Assembly: GCF_033949425.1 (NCBI RefSeq)
Contig: NZ_JAXAVX010000001.1
Coordinates: forward strand, 434,001 to 498,000
From: Patulibacter brassicae
GTDB taxonomy: Bacteria; Actinomycetota; Thermoleophilia; Solirubrobacterales; Solirubrobacteraceae
DNA: 64,000 nt
Direction of reading: 5' to 3'
The first letter of the stretch is position 1, and every line of letters begins with the position of its first letter. Shown piece by piece: positions 40,885 to 49,178 of this stretch. Below the pieces are notes generated by a model. That model was not told the DNA's origin, did not search any database, and worked only from the letters and a program-made list of their open reading frames with translations. The translations under genes and the position numbers were made by a program.

Positions 40885-42408
40885 ATGGCCACGACGTCCG
40901 TCGTCCACCACCAGATGCTCATCGGCGGCGAGCACGTCGACGCCGACGAGTCGTACGAGATCATCCACCCCGCCACCGAGGAGCTCGTCTGCACCGCGGC
41001 GAAGGGGACGGTCGAGCACGCCGACCGCGCCGTCGAGGCCGCGCGGCGCTCCTTCGCCTCCGGCGCCTGGTCGAAGAAGGAGCCGGAGGAGCGCGCTGCG
41101 GTCCTGCGCGCGATCGCCCACCGCCTGGGCGAGGAGATGGAGGAGCTCATCGAGCTCGAGATCTCCGCCAACGGCGCGACGGTCCGTCAGGCGACGGGGT
41201 TCCTCGTCGGGCTCGCCGCGCCGCACATGCTCCACTTCGCCGAGCAGGCGGCGACGTACCCGTTCCAGCAGGCGGTGCCGACGGCGAACTACCCGACGGC
41301 CTCGCTGAACCGGGTCATCCGCGAGCCGCTCGGCGTCTGCGCCGCGATCGTGCCGTGGAACTTCCCGCTGCTCCTGGGGCTGTGGAAGATCGGCCCGGCG
41401 CTGGCCGCCGGTAACTCGATCGTCGTGAAGGTCGACGAAAAGACGCCGCGGTCGCTCCTGCGCCTCGGGGAGATCGCGCTGGAGTGCGGCGTGCCGGCGG
41501 GCGTCCTGAACGTCATCACCGGCGACGGTCCCGAGGTCGGCGCCCGCCTGGCGTCGCACCCCGACGTCGACAAGGTCGCGTTCACGGGTTCCACGCAGGT
41601 CGGCCGCGAGATCATGCGCCTCGCCTCCGGCACGGTGAAGAAGGTCTCGCTGGAGCTCGGCGGCAAGGCGCCGGTGATCCTCCTGGACGACGCGGACCTC
41701 GACGTCGCCGTCGACGGGATCCTCTTCGGCTGCATGCTCTTCTCGGGGCAGATCTGCGAGTCGGGCACCCGCCTGCTCGTGCCCGACCACCTGCACGACG
41801 AGGTCGTCGCGCGGCTCGTCGCGCGGGCGAGCACGATCAAGGTCGGCGATCCGAGCGACTTCGACACCGACCTCGGCCCGGTCGTCTCCGCCCGGCAGCG
41901 CGACCGCGTCCTGCAGTTCATCGAGGGCGCGAAGCAGGACGGCGTGACGGTCGCCCTCGGCGGCGGCGTGCCGCAGGGCCCGGAGTTCGAGAAGGGCTTC
42001 TTCCTCGAGCCGACGATCCTCACCGACGTGCGCAACGACATGGAGATCGCCTGCGAGGAGACGTTCGGGCCCGTGCTCTGCGTCATCCGCTACTCGTCGG
42101 TCGCCGAGGCGGTGCAGATCGCCAACGACACGCAGTACGGCCTGACGGCCGGGGTCTGGAGCACCGACCTCGCGCGGGCCCAGGAGGTCGGCGAGCAGCT
42201 GCGCGCCGGCACGGTCTGGGTCAACACCTGGCACGCGATCGACCCGGCGCTGCCCTTCGGCGGCTACAAGCAGAGCGGCGTCGGGCGCGAGCTCGGCGGC
42301 GGCGCGCTGGACGAGTACACCGAGGCCAAGCACCTGCACGTCGACCTCACGCGCAAGCTCGAGGACTACCCCTTCGACGCCGTCGTCTCCACGCCCCCGT
42401 CGGCGTAG
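40885..42408 (+). CDS. NAD(P)-dependent aldehyde dehydrogenase
   Basis: Class 3/betaine-aldehyde-type aldehyde dehydrogenase of 507 residues that oxidises an aldehyde to the acid. The catalytic cysteine is C291 (SGQICESGTR), the general base is in LELGGKAP, the cofactor motif is FTGSTQVG, and NFPLLLGLWKIGPALAAGN binds the adenine side. ATG preceded by AGGAG. It follows the SCP2 gene and could accept the product of the zinc alcohol dehydrogenase. Confidence 0.95.
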   Translation: MATTSVVHHQMLIGGEHVDADESYEIIHPATEELVCTAAKGTVEHADRAVEAARRSFASGAWSKKEPEERAAVLRAIAHRLGEEMEELIELEISANGATVRQATGFLVGLAAPHMLHFAEQAATYPFQQAVPTANYPTASLNRVIREPLGVCAAIVPWNFPLLLGLWKIGPALAAGNSIVVKVDEKTPRSLLRLGEIALECGVPAGVLNVITGDGPEVGARLASHPDVDKVAFTGSTQVGREIMRLASGTVKKVSLELGGKAPVILLDDADLDVAVDGILFGCMLFSGQICESGTRLLVPDHLHDEVVARLVARASTIKVGDPSDFDTDLGPVVSARQRDRVLQFIEGAKQDGVTVALGGGVPQGPEFEKGFFLEPTILTDVRNDMEIACEETFGPVLCVIRYSSVAEAVQIANDTQYGLTAGVWSTDLARAQEVGEQLRAGTVWVNTWHAIDPALPFGGYKQSGVGRELGGGALDEYTEAKHLHVDLTRKLEDYPFDAVVSTPPSA

Positions 42409-42542
42409 ACCCACGACGCAGCGCCGAGCGCCTCGGCGACCGGGAGCTCCTCCCCCGGTCGGCCGGGGCGGCGACGAGCCGTGGCCCTCGGGTCGCGGCT
42501 CGTCGCCGTTTCCGGGGCGCTCCCGCGCCGCGGGGCGGCGGG

Positions 42543-43748
42543 TCAGTGCTCGCCGCGCAGCTGGAAGAACCGCGACACCGCCTCGGCGCGGTTCGCCGCC
42601 CGCAGCTTGCGCAGGATGTGCTTGACGTGCGTCTTCGCGGTGCCGTGCGAGATGACGAGCCGCTGGGCGATCCCGTCGTTCGTCGCGCCCTCGGCCATGA
42701 GTCGCAGGACCTCGAGCTCGCGCTTCGTCAGGAGGTCGGCGAGCTCGGTCGGGACCGGCGCGCCGGCCGGGACCGGCGGGGTGCCGGCGATCGGCAGCGG
42801 GCCCTCCGGGCGCGCCGGCTCGGTCGCGATCGTGCTCTCGAAGCTCAGCTCGCGGTCGCAGATGTGGGCGAACGTCGCGTCGGTCTCCGCCATCGCGCGC
42901 TGGAAGGTGCGCCGCATGACGCGCAGCTGCTCGCCCGCCGCGATCCGCTCGAAGGCCGAGCCGAACGCCTCGGCGAACATCCACAGCAGCTCGGCGTCGC
43001 TCGTGCGCACGAGGCGCTTGGCGAAGAAGAAGTCGGCGTGGACGAACCCGATGACGCGGTCCTGCACGACGATCGGGGCCGCGACGTAGGACCGCGACAT
43101 CGAGACCTTCGCGATCTCCTGGTGCACGCGCGGATCGTTCTGCGCGTCGAGCACCCGCAGGGGCTGGCGGCGGCGGACCATCTCCGTCTCGAGCAGGCGG
43201 CGGTCGAGCTTGCGCGGCTGCTCCTGCCCCGCGCGGACGATCGCCTTCGCCCACTCGGTGTCGCCGCCGACGAAGCAGCTGTACGGGACGAAGCACGCGT
43301 CCTTGATCGAGGAGACGAACGTCCGGTCGAAGCCGAGGTGCGCCGCGGCCACGGGGCCGCGCTCCATCATCTGCTCGACCGTCGAGACCCCGCGCAGCAG
43401 GCCCATCGCCTCGCGCACGCGCCCGAGCGCCGCCACGCGACCGGCCTCGCGCTCGCCCCGCAGGCGCGCGTTGAGCTCGCGCAGCTCGAGCAGCAGGTCG
43501 ACGAGCGCGGCGTGGTCCCCGGCCGAGGCGTGGCCGGCGGCCAGGGCCTCGGTGGCGCCGGTGAACGCCTGGTCGAGCAGCTCCTGCGCCTCGTCGACGT
43601 CGTCGAAGCCCGCCGAGCCCGCGTCGAGGATGCCGAGGTCGACGAGCCGGTCGCGAAGCCCCTCCAGATCGTCGCGCAACGCGAACGTGCGGATCGGGTC
43701 CGCGCTGCGGCGCCACTCCTCCTGCGCCGGGGATGCGTACTGGAGCAT
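42543..43748 (-). CDS. GAF-domain LuxR-type transcriptional regulator
   Basis: Regulator of 401 residues. A helical N-terminal region (about 1-110) precedes a GAF-like sensor domain (about 115-285, with SMSRSYVAAPIVVQDRVIGF) and a C-terminal LuxR HTH (LTKRELEVLRLMAEGATN, then HGTAKTHVKHILRKL). It has no receiver domain, so it is ligand- rather than kinase-controlled. The ATG is 5 nt after TACCAT, suggesting leaderless expression. Position suggests control of the oxidation island that brackets it. Confidence 0.92.
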   Translation of the reverse strand: MLQYASPAQEEWRRSADPIRTFALRDDLEGLRDRLVDLGILDAGSAGFDDVDEAQELLDQAFTGATEALAAGHASAGDHAALVDLLLELRELNARLRGEREAGRVAALGRVREAMGLLRGVSTVEQMMERGPVAAAHLGFDRTFVSSIKDACFVPYSCFVGGDTEWAKAIVRAGQEQPRKLDRRLLETEMVRRRQPLRVLDAQNDPRVHQEIAKVSMSRSYVAAPIVVQDRVIGFVHADFFFAKRLVRTSDAELLWMFAEAFGSAFERIAAGEQLRVMRRTFQRAMAETDATFAHICDRELSFESTIATEPARPEGPLPIAGTPPVPAGAPVPTELADLLTKRELEVLRLMAEGATNDGIAQRLVISHGTAKTHVKHILRKLRAANRAEAVSRFFQLRGEH

Positions 43749-43824
43749 GGCTCATGGTACCCCGCGACCGGCGTCGCGTGTGACGGACCGCACGCGCCCT
43801 GCCGGACGCGGCCTCCGGCGCGGC

Positions 43825-45018
43825 TCAGCGGAACGCGTCGATGCCGGTCAGCGCGCCGCCGATCACGAGCGCGTGGACGTCGGCGGTGCCCTCGTAGGTC
43901 ACCACCGACTCGAGGTTGCTCATGTGGCGCATCACGGGGTACCCGAGCGTGATCCCGTTGCCGCCGAGGACCTGGCGCGCGGTCCGGGCGACCTCGAGCG
44001 CGGCGTCGACGTTGGCGAGCTTGCCCATCGAGACCTGCTCGGGGCGCAGGCGCCCGGCGTCCTTCATCCGGCCGAGGTGCAGCGCCAGGAGGGTCGCCTG
44101 GTTGACCTGCGTGGCCATCCGGGCGAGCTTCAGCTGCTGGATCTGGGTCGCGGCGATCGGGCGGCCGAACGCCTCGCGCGTGCCGGCGTACTCCAGCGCG
44201 GCGAGGAAGCACGAGCGCGCCGCGCCGACCGCGCCCCAGACGACCCCGTGACGCGCCTCGTCGAGGCAGGAGAGCGGGCCGCGCAGCGACGCCACCCCCG
44301 GCAGCGCGGCGTCGTCGGGCAGGCGGACGTCGTCGAGGACGAGCTCGCTCGTGACCGACGCCCGCAGGGAGAGCTTGCGGGTGATCGGCGGCGCCGAGAA
44401 GCCCGGTGCATCGGTCGGGACGAGGAACCCCCGCACCCGCCCGTCGTCGCTGCAGCGCGCCCAGACGACGGCGACGTCGGCCACCGAGCCGTTCGTGATC
44501 CACATCTTCTGCCCGTGCAGCACCCAGTCGCCGCCGGCCCGGCGGGCGGTGGTGCGCATCGCGCCCGGATCGCTGCCGGCGTCCGGCTCGGTCAGGCCGA
44601 AGCAGCCGAGGACCTCGCCGGCGGCCATCGGCGGCAGCCACCGCTCGCGCTGCTCGTCGCTGCCCCAGCGGTCGATCGCCTGCATCGCCAGCGACCCCTG
44701 CACGGACACGAGCGAGCGCACGCCGGTGTCGCCCGCCTCCAGCTCGGTGCACGCCAGGCCGTACGCCGTCGCCGACGCCCCCGCGCAGCCGTGGCCCTGG
44801 AGGTGCATGCCCAGCAGCCCGAGGCGCCCGAGCTCCGGCGCGAGCTCGCGGCTCGGCAGCGTCCCGAGCTCGAACCACCCGCCGACCTCCGGCAGGACCC
44901 GGTCGCGGACCCACGCGCGGACCGCGTCGCGGATCGCCCGTTCCTCGTCGCTCAGCAGGCGATCGACGTCGAGGTAGTCCTCCGGCCGCAGCTCCGGCGG
45001 CGTGCCGGCGTCGCTCAC
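43825..45018 (-). CDS. gcdH: Acyl-CoA dehydrogenase, glutaryl-CoA dehydrogenase-like
   Basis: FAD-dependent acyl-CoA dehydrogenase of 397 residues. The catalytic base is E376 in VVTYEGTADVHALVIG, and SVQGSLAMQAI, GCFGLTEPDAGSDP and KMWITNGSVADVAVVWA give the flavin- and substrate-binding regions. The SVQ-S and TYEGT-DVHAL-(I/L)G patterns are those of glutaryl-CoA dehydrogenases, which also decarboxylate, but an acyl-CoA dehydrogenase of other specificity is possible. The GTG start overlaps the stop of a short upstream reading frame (GTGA). Confidence 0.88.
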   Translation of the reverse strand: MSDAGTPPELRPEDYLDVDRLLSDEERAIRDAVRAWVRDRVLPEVGGWFELGTLPSRELAPELGRLGLLGMHLQGHGCAGASATAYGLACTELEAGDTGVRSLVSVQGSLAMQAIDRWGSDEQRERWLPPMAAGEVLGCFGLTEPDAGSDPGAMRTTARRAGGDWVLHGQKMWITNGSVADVAVVWARCSDDGRVRGFLVPTDAPGFSAPPITRKLSLRASVTSELVLDDVRLPDDAALPGVASLRGPLSCLDEARHGVVWGAVGAARSCFLAALEYAGTREAFGRPIAATQIQQLKLARMATQVNQATLLALHLGRMKDAGRLRPEQVSMGKLANVDAALEVARTARQVLGGNGITLGYPVMRHMSNLESVVTYEGTADVHALVIGGALTGIDAFR

Positions 45019-45131
45019 CGGACCGCTCCCGGGGCCCCGGCGAGGGGACCCGCCGTACCCGATCCGAGCGGCGCGGCGGCGACCCGCGGCCGAGATCGAT
45101 CGGGCGTCGTCGGCACCGGGCGGTCGGGCAT
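45015..45131 (-). CDS. Possible 38-residue leader ORF coupled to the acyl-CoA dehydrogenase
   Basis: ATG at 45131 opens 38 codons with strongly GC-ending third positions, rich in Pro/Arg/Gly, and its TGA overlaps the dehydrogenase GTG as GTGA. TAGGCT (45143-45138) lies 6 nt before the ATG, so the mRNA would start at this ORF. It may be a translational-coupling leader rather than a functional peptide. No homologue is recognised. Confidence 0.35.
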   Translation of the reverse strand: MPDRPVPTTPDRSRPRVAAAPLGSGTAGPLAGAPGAVR

Positions 45132-45143
45132 GGCGCGAGCCTA

Positions 45144-45373
45144 GCCGCCGTCCGGGCGCGTCGGTCCCGGTCCACCGGCCGGACGGCGCGACGCGCAGGC
45201 CGCGGGCGCTCGAGCGGCGCCGAACGCCCCCCGGATCGGGCTCGGCCGGGTGGTGGAACCCACTCCCTCCCCCGGGGGATTCCACCTTCCGCCGGACCGA
45301 GCGGGGTGCGAGGTTGCGAGCCGCCCGCGGGCCGCACGCCGACCGGGCGCGAACGATCCCCGGAGGCTCAGCG
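45144..45373. other. Divergent intergenic region with an inverted repeat
   Basis: No gene seen. GGTGGAA (45252-45258) and TTCCACC (45280-45286) form a 7-bp inverted repeat with a 21-bp spacer, centred about 105 bp before the hydrolase start; it may be an operator. CGGAGG at 45361-45366 is the hydrolase ribosome binding site. Confidence 0.5.
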
Positions 45374-46174
45374 ATGTCCGACGTCCTGTACACCGACGGC
45401 CATGCCGGTCGCCTCGCCGTCCATCGCTGGGATCCCGCCGAGCCGCAGCGGATCGTCGTGCTCGCCCACGGCTACGGGGAGCACGCCGGCCGGTACGAGC
45501 ACGTCGCCGACCGGCTGACCGCCGACGGCGCGCTCGTCGTGGCCCCCGACCACGCCGGCCACGGCCGGTCGGACGGCGAGCGCGCGCTGCTCGAGGATCT
45601 CGAGCGGGTCGTCGACGACCTCGCCGTCGTCGGCGGCGCCGTGCTCGCCGAGCGTCCCGGCTTGCCCGTCGCGGCCGTCGGCCATTCGCTCGGCGGGATC
45701 ATCGCCACCCGCCTGGCGCAGCGCGGCGACCTGCCGCTGCGCAGCCTGGCGCTCAGCGGCCCGGTCATCGGCGGCAACCCCGAGCTGCTCGCGCTCGCCG
45801 GGATGGATCCGATCCCGGACGTGCCGATCGATCCCGCCGTCCTCTCGCGCGACCCCGCCGTCGGCGTCGCCTACGCGCAGGACGAGCTCGTCCACCACGG
45901 TCCGTTCCTGCGCCCGACCCTGCTGGCGATCGGCGCCGCGGTCGACGCGATCGCCGCGGCCGCGCCGCTGCGCGACCTGCCGGTGCTCTGGGTCCACGGC
46001 GAGGAGGACGAGCTGGCGCCGCTGGTCCACGCCGAGCCGGCGGTCGCCGGGCTCGGGGCAGCGTCGGTCGAGCGCCACGTCTACCCGGGCGCTCGGCACG
46101 AGGTGCTCAACGAGACGAACCGCGACGAGGTCATCGCCGTGCTCGTCGACTTCGTCCGCCGGACGACGACCTGA
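45374..46174 (+). CDS. Monoacylglycerol-lipase-like alpha/beta hydrolase
   Basis: Serine hydrolase of 266 residues in the lysophospholipase/monoacylglycerol lipase (Hydrolase_4) family. Oxyanion motif LAHGYGEHAGRY, nucleophile S105 in AVGHSLGG, acid in VHGEEDELAP and histidine in YPGARHEVLNE complete the triad. No signal peptide, so it acts in the cytoplasm, probably releasing fatty acids from monoglycerides or similar esters. GGAGG precedes the ATG. Confidence 0.93.
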   Translation: MSDVLYTDGHAGRLAVHRWDPAEPQRIVVLAHGYGEHAGRYEHVADRLTADGALVVAPDHAGHGRSDGERALLEDLERVVDDLAVVGGAVLAERPGLPVAAVGHSLGGIIATRLAQRGDLPLRSLALSGPVIGGNPELLALAGMDPIPDVPIDPAVLSRDPAVGVAYAQDELVHHGPFLRPTLLAIGAAVDAIAAAAPLRDLPVLWVHGEEDELAPLVHAEPAVAGLGAASVERHVYPGARHEVLNETNRDEVIAVLVDFVRRTTT

Positions 46175-46262
46175 CGCGCGCTCCAGCGGCGCCCTTGCGG
46201 CCGGGCCACGAGGGCCGCCCGCCGCTCGGTGAGGCGCCCGTCCTCGGCGACGACGGCGCGAG

Positions 46263-47378
46263 CTACGCCTCGGGCGCGAGCTCGAACGGCACGAGCGGCG
46301 TGGCCACGCCGTTGACCTGCAGCCCGATCGCGTGCGTGCCCGGGTGGTAGCGGCGCGTCGTGATCGGGCGGAACGAGTGCGTGCGGTCCAGGTCGATGCT
46401 CGCGCCGGGCGCGAGCGTCGCCGTCGTGAGCTTGAAGACCTTCGGCGTGCGGGTGCCGTTGGCCTTGCGGTGGTGCACGACGTAGTCGATCGCCAGTCGT
46501 GCCTCGGCCTCGCCCGCGTTGCGCACCGTGCCGCGGAACCGCAGCGAGCCGCCGATCGTCACGCGGTCGGCGTCCAGCAGCGGGCCGTCGACGGCGACCT
46601 CGGCCGGCGCGAACCCGAGCACCGCCAGGGCGCCCGGATCGCCGCGCTTGACGAGCGTGCGCAGCGCGTGGCGCACGAGGCGCTCGTTCTCGCGCTCCCG
46701 GCCGGGGGCGGGCTCGGCGAGCCAGCGGCGCGCGGTCTCCGCGACGAGCGCCGGCTCGTCGCGGCTCAGGTCGTTCAGGTGGTTGGCGACCGAGCGCCGG
46801 ACGTCCTCGCTCGGGTCGTGGCGCAGCGCGTCGAGGATCGGCAGCGTCACGCCGGGGCGGGCGAGGATCCCCGGGACCCGCGTCGCCCACGGCAGGTACG
46901 GGCGCGTGCCCTCCGACGCGAGGCGCCGCACGCCGGCGTCCGGGTGCGCCGCCCACCCCAGGAGCGTCGCGAGCACCCGGTCGAGGTCGTGGCGCAGCAG
47001 CGGCCGGATCCCGAACTCGCCGGTGAAGCGGACCGTGAGCCGCTCGAAGAGCGCGAGCGCGTCGTCGACCGCGTCGTCGGTGCCCTGCTCCACCGCGCGC
47101 AGGGCGACCGCCGAGGTCACCGGCCACAGCATCCAGCCCGTGAACGGCGCCGCGCCGTCGAGCGCGCCGCGGACGACCGCGGCGAGCTCCTCATGGCCGC
47201 CGCCGACGTCCTGCAGCAGGGCGTCGCGCAGCCGGTCGGCCCGCTCGCGCAGCGCGAGCGGCCCCAGCTCCCCGGCGGCGTCGCGCAGCTCCGGCAGCGC
47301 GACGCCGTGCGCCGCCTCGAGCGCGACGACGAGACCGGTCGCGTCGTCGGGTCCGAGCAGCTCGTCGGCGAACGGCAT
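46263..47378 (-). CDS. AlkC-like DNA alkylation repair (HEAT-repeat) protein
   Basis: 371-residue protein of the AlkC/AlkD HEAT-repeat glycosylase superfamily. WPVTSAVALRAVEQG, FTGEFGIRPLLRHD, HPDAGVRRLASEGTRPYLPWA and DPSEDVRRSVANHLNDLSRD are characteristic AlkC blocks. The last ~100 residues (from about 270) form an Ig-like beta domain (SLRFRGTVRNAGEAEARLAIDYVVHH in part), known from AlkC structures to help grip DNA. It likely removes alkylated bases such as 3-methyladenine. It is the third gene of an apparent operon with a membrane protein and an acetyltransferase (12-bp gap). Confidence 0.88.
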   Translation of the reverse strand: MPFADELLGPDDATGLVVALEAAHGVALPELRDAAGELGPLALRERADRLRDALLQDVGGGHEELAAVVRGALDGAAPFTGWMLWPVTSAVALRAVEQGTDDAVDDALALFERLTVRFTGEFGIRPLLRHDLDRVLATLLGWAAHPDAGVRRLASEGTRPYLPWATRVPGILARPGVTLPILDALRHDPSEDVRRSVANHLNDLSRDEPALVAETARRWLAEPAPGRERENERLVRHALRTLVKRGDPGALAVLGFAPAEVAVDGPLLDADRVTIGGSLRFRGTVRNAGEAEARLAIDYVVHHRKANGTRTPKVFKLTTATLAPGASIDLDRTHSFRPITTRRYHPGTHAIGLQVNGVATPLVPFELAPEA

Positions 47379-47390
47379 GCGGCGCGGCCG

Positions 47391-47810
47391 TCAGGACCCG
47401 ACCGGCCCGCGCGCGAGATCGGCCGCGACGACGAGGTCGTAGCCGGCGCAGAGCGCGGGGTACCAGTCCGGGATCAGCGAGTCGTCGTCGTGCGCGTGGA
47501 GCGCGTCGAACAGCGCGTGGCTCGCCCAGCCCGCGGCGAGCACCCGGGAGCCGACCGGTCCGCCGCGGCGCGCGGCGGCGGCCGCCAGGGCGCCGTAGCC
47601 GACCGTGGCCGCCAGCTCGCGCGCGAGCGCCGCCCCGGGCCGCCGGCGGCGACGCGCGGCCGGACAGACGAGGGCCGCGGCGACGAGGGCCGCCGCCATC
47701 ACCGGGACACGCCGGGCCCGGCCGAGCCGGGCGACCGCGACGTTCGTGCCGTGCGCCGCCGCCGCACCGACGACGGCCGCGAGCCCGTCGCGCGGACCGA
47801 GGGGGATCAT
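47391..47810 (-). CDS. Small membrane protein of unknown function
   Basis: 139 residues with about four hydrophobic segments: AAVVGAAAAHGTNV, VPVMAAALVAAALV, LAATVGYGALAAAAA and the C-terminal ALCAGYDLVVAADL. SHALFDALHAHDDDSLIPDWYPALCAGYD is a conserved-looking block (quoted in part as DALHAHDDDSLIPDWYP) found in an uncharacterised membrane family. Start overlaps the acetyltransferase stop by 4 bp (ATGA); AlkC follows 12 bp on. Role unknown. Confidence 0.75.
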   Translation of the reverse strand: MIPLGPRDGLAAVVGAAAAHGTNVAVARLGRARRVPVMAAALVAAALVCPAARRRRRPGAALARELAATVGYGALAAAAARRGGPVGSRVLAAGWASHALFDALHAHDDDSLIPDWYPALCAGYDLVVAADLARGPVGS

Positions 47811-48601
47811 GCGCCGGAGCTTGCCGGACGGCGCGGACGCCGTCGGCCTCCGTCGGCCGGCGGCGTCCACTCGTGGAAGCGCCCGATCGGGACGAACCCG
47901 AGACGCGCGTACACCCGCTCGGCCGCCGCGGTGGACTGCAGGCTCGCCGTGCGGCAGCCGCGATCGCGTGCCTCCTGCAGCGCCCGAGCGGTGACCGCGG
48001 CGCCGAGCCCCTGCCGCCGGGCGGCGGGCACCGTCGCGACGTCGTAGACCCCGCAGTCGCCCTCGTGCTCCACGGTCAGCGCCGTCGCGACGTCCCGGCC
48101 GTCCTGCCGGGCCACGAGGACGCGACACCCCTCCAGCGCGGGGAACAGCCCGCGCGGCAGGCCATTGACGGCGAAGCACCGCGCAGCGGACGGCGCCGGA
48201 TCGAGGTCGAGCTCCGGGCCGTCCGGCGCGCGGAGCGCCTCGAGGTCGAGCGTCATGACGAGCGTCGACTCGGCGCGGCGCCACCCGGCGGCCACCAGCG
48301 CGCGGGTCGCGGCGCCGGCGGTCTCGTGGACCCAGAACGCGAACGCGTCCACGCCGGCGTCGGCGTACCGCGCCTCCACCTCCGCACCGGCCGCGACCGC
48401 GTCGGCGTCGTGGTCCAGGAGCACGGCGTTGTTGAAGATCGTGCGCTCGGGCCCGTCCGGGAAGACCGCGGCAGCGACGGATGCGGTGCGCACGAGCCGC
48501 GCTCCGGGCGTGCCGTCGGCGAAGCGCGCCCAGGACGCCGCCAGGGTCGCGGTCGCGCGCTCGATCGTCCCGCGGGCGGCGTGCTGGTCGTCGGTGCGCA
48601 T
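47807..48601 (-). CDS. GNAT-family N-acetyltransferase
   Basis: 264 residues. The C-terminal half has the GNAT acetyl-CoA motif A (YDVATVPAARRQGLGAAVTARAL, central RRQGLGAA) and the motif-B end SLQSTAAAERVYARLGFVPIG. The N-terminal half is a degenerate GNAT-like domain. Substrate unknown. A TAGGCT box is 13 nt upstream of the ATG with no ribosome binding site. First gene of a three-gene operon ending in the AlkC-like protein; divergent from the macro-domain gene. Confidence 0.88.
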   Translation of the reverse strand: MRTDDQHAARGTIERATATLAASWARFADGTPGARLVRTASVAAAVFPDGPERTIFNNAVLLDHDADAVAAGAEVEARYADAGVDAFAFWVHETAGAATRALVAAGWRRAESTLVMTLDLEALRAPDGPELDLDPAPSAARCFAVNGLPRGLFPALEGCRVLVARQDGRDVATALTVEHEGDCGVYDVATVPAARRQGLGAAVTARALQEARDRGCRTASLQSTAAAERVYARLGFVPIGRFHEWTPPADGGRRRPRRPASSGA

Positions 48602-48662
48602 CGTCGGGCGCGGGAGCCTACGACGGACCGGGCGATGCCGCGGCCCGGCGTAGGCTGGGCCG

Positions 48663-49178
48663 ATGCGGATCGAGGTGCTCGTCGGGGACATCACGACCGA
48701 CCGCGAGGCGGACGCGATCGTCAACGCCGCCAACTCGTCGCTGCTCGGCGGCGGTGGCGTCGACGGCGCGATCCACCGGGCGGCCGGGCCCGCGCTCCTC
48801 GCGGAGTGCCGGCTGCTCGGCGGCTGCCCGACCGGCGAGGCGCGCATCACCGGTGCCGGCCACCTGCCCGCCCGACACGTCATCCACGCCGTCGGCCCCG
48901 TCTGGCGCGGCGGCGACCACGGGGAGGACGCGCTGCTGGCGTCCTGCTACCGGGAGGCCCTCCGCCTCGCGGGGACCCACGGCTGCCGCGTGGTGGCGTT
49001 CCCCGCCATCTCGACCGGCGTCTACGGCTTCCCGGCCGACCGCGCCGCCCGAATCGCCGTGGCCACCCTTCGCGAAGAGGCACCGACGACGCCCGCGGTC
49101 GAGCGCGTGCGGCTCTGGGCGTTCGGCGAGCCGGCCGGCCGCCTCCTGCGGGACGCCCTCCAGGACGCCGAGCGCTAG
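48663..49178 (+). CDS. Macro-domain ADP-ribose-binding protein
   Basis: 171-residue stand-alone macro domain (MacroD/YmdB-like). VGDITTDREADAIVNAANSSLLGGGGVDGAIH (seen as DAIVNAAN and GGGGVDGAIH) and the AFPAISTGVYGFP loop contain all the residues used for O-acetyl-ADP-ribose or mono-ADP-ribosyl hydrolysis in this class. Probably removes ADP-ribose from proteins, nucleic acids or sirtuin products. TAGGCT ends 6 nt before the ATG. Ends convergently with the glycosyltransferase, overlapping 4 bp. Confidence 0.94.
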   Translation: MRIEVLVGDITTDREADAIVNAANSSLLGGGGVDGAIHRAAGPALLAECRLLGGCPTGEARITGAGHLPARHVIHAVGPVWRGGDHGEDALLASCYREALRLAGTHGCRVVAFPAISTGVYGFPADRAARIAVATLREEAPTTPAVERVRLWAFGEPAGRLLRDALQDAER

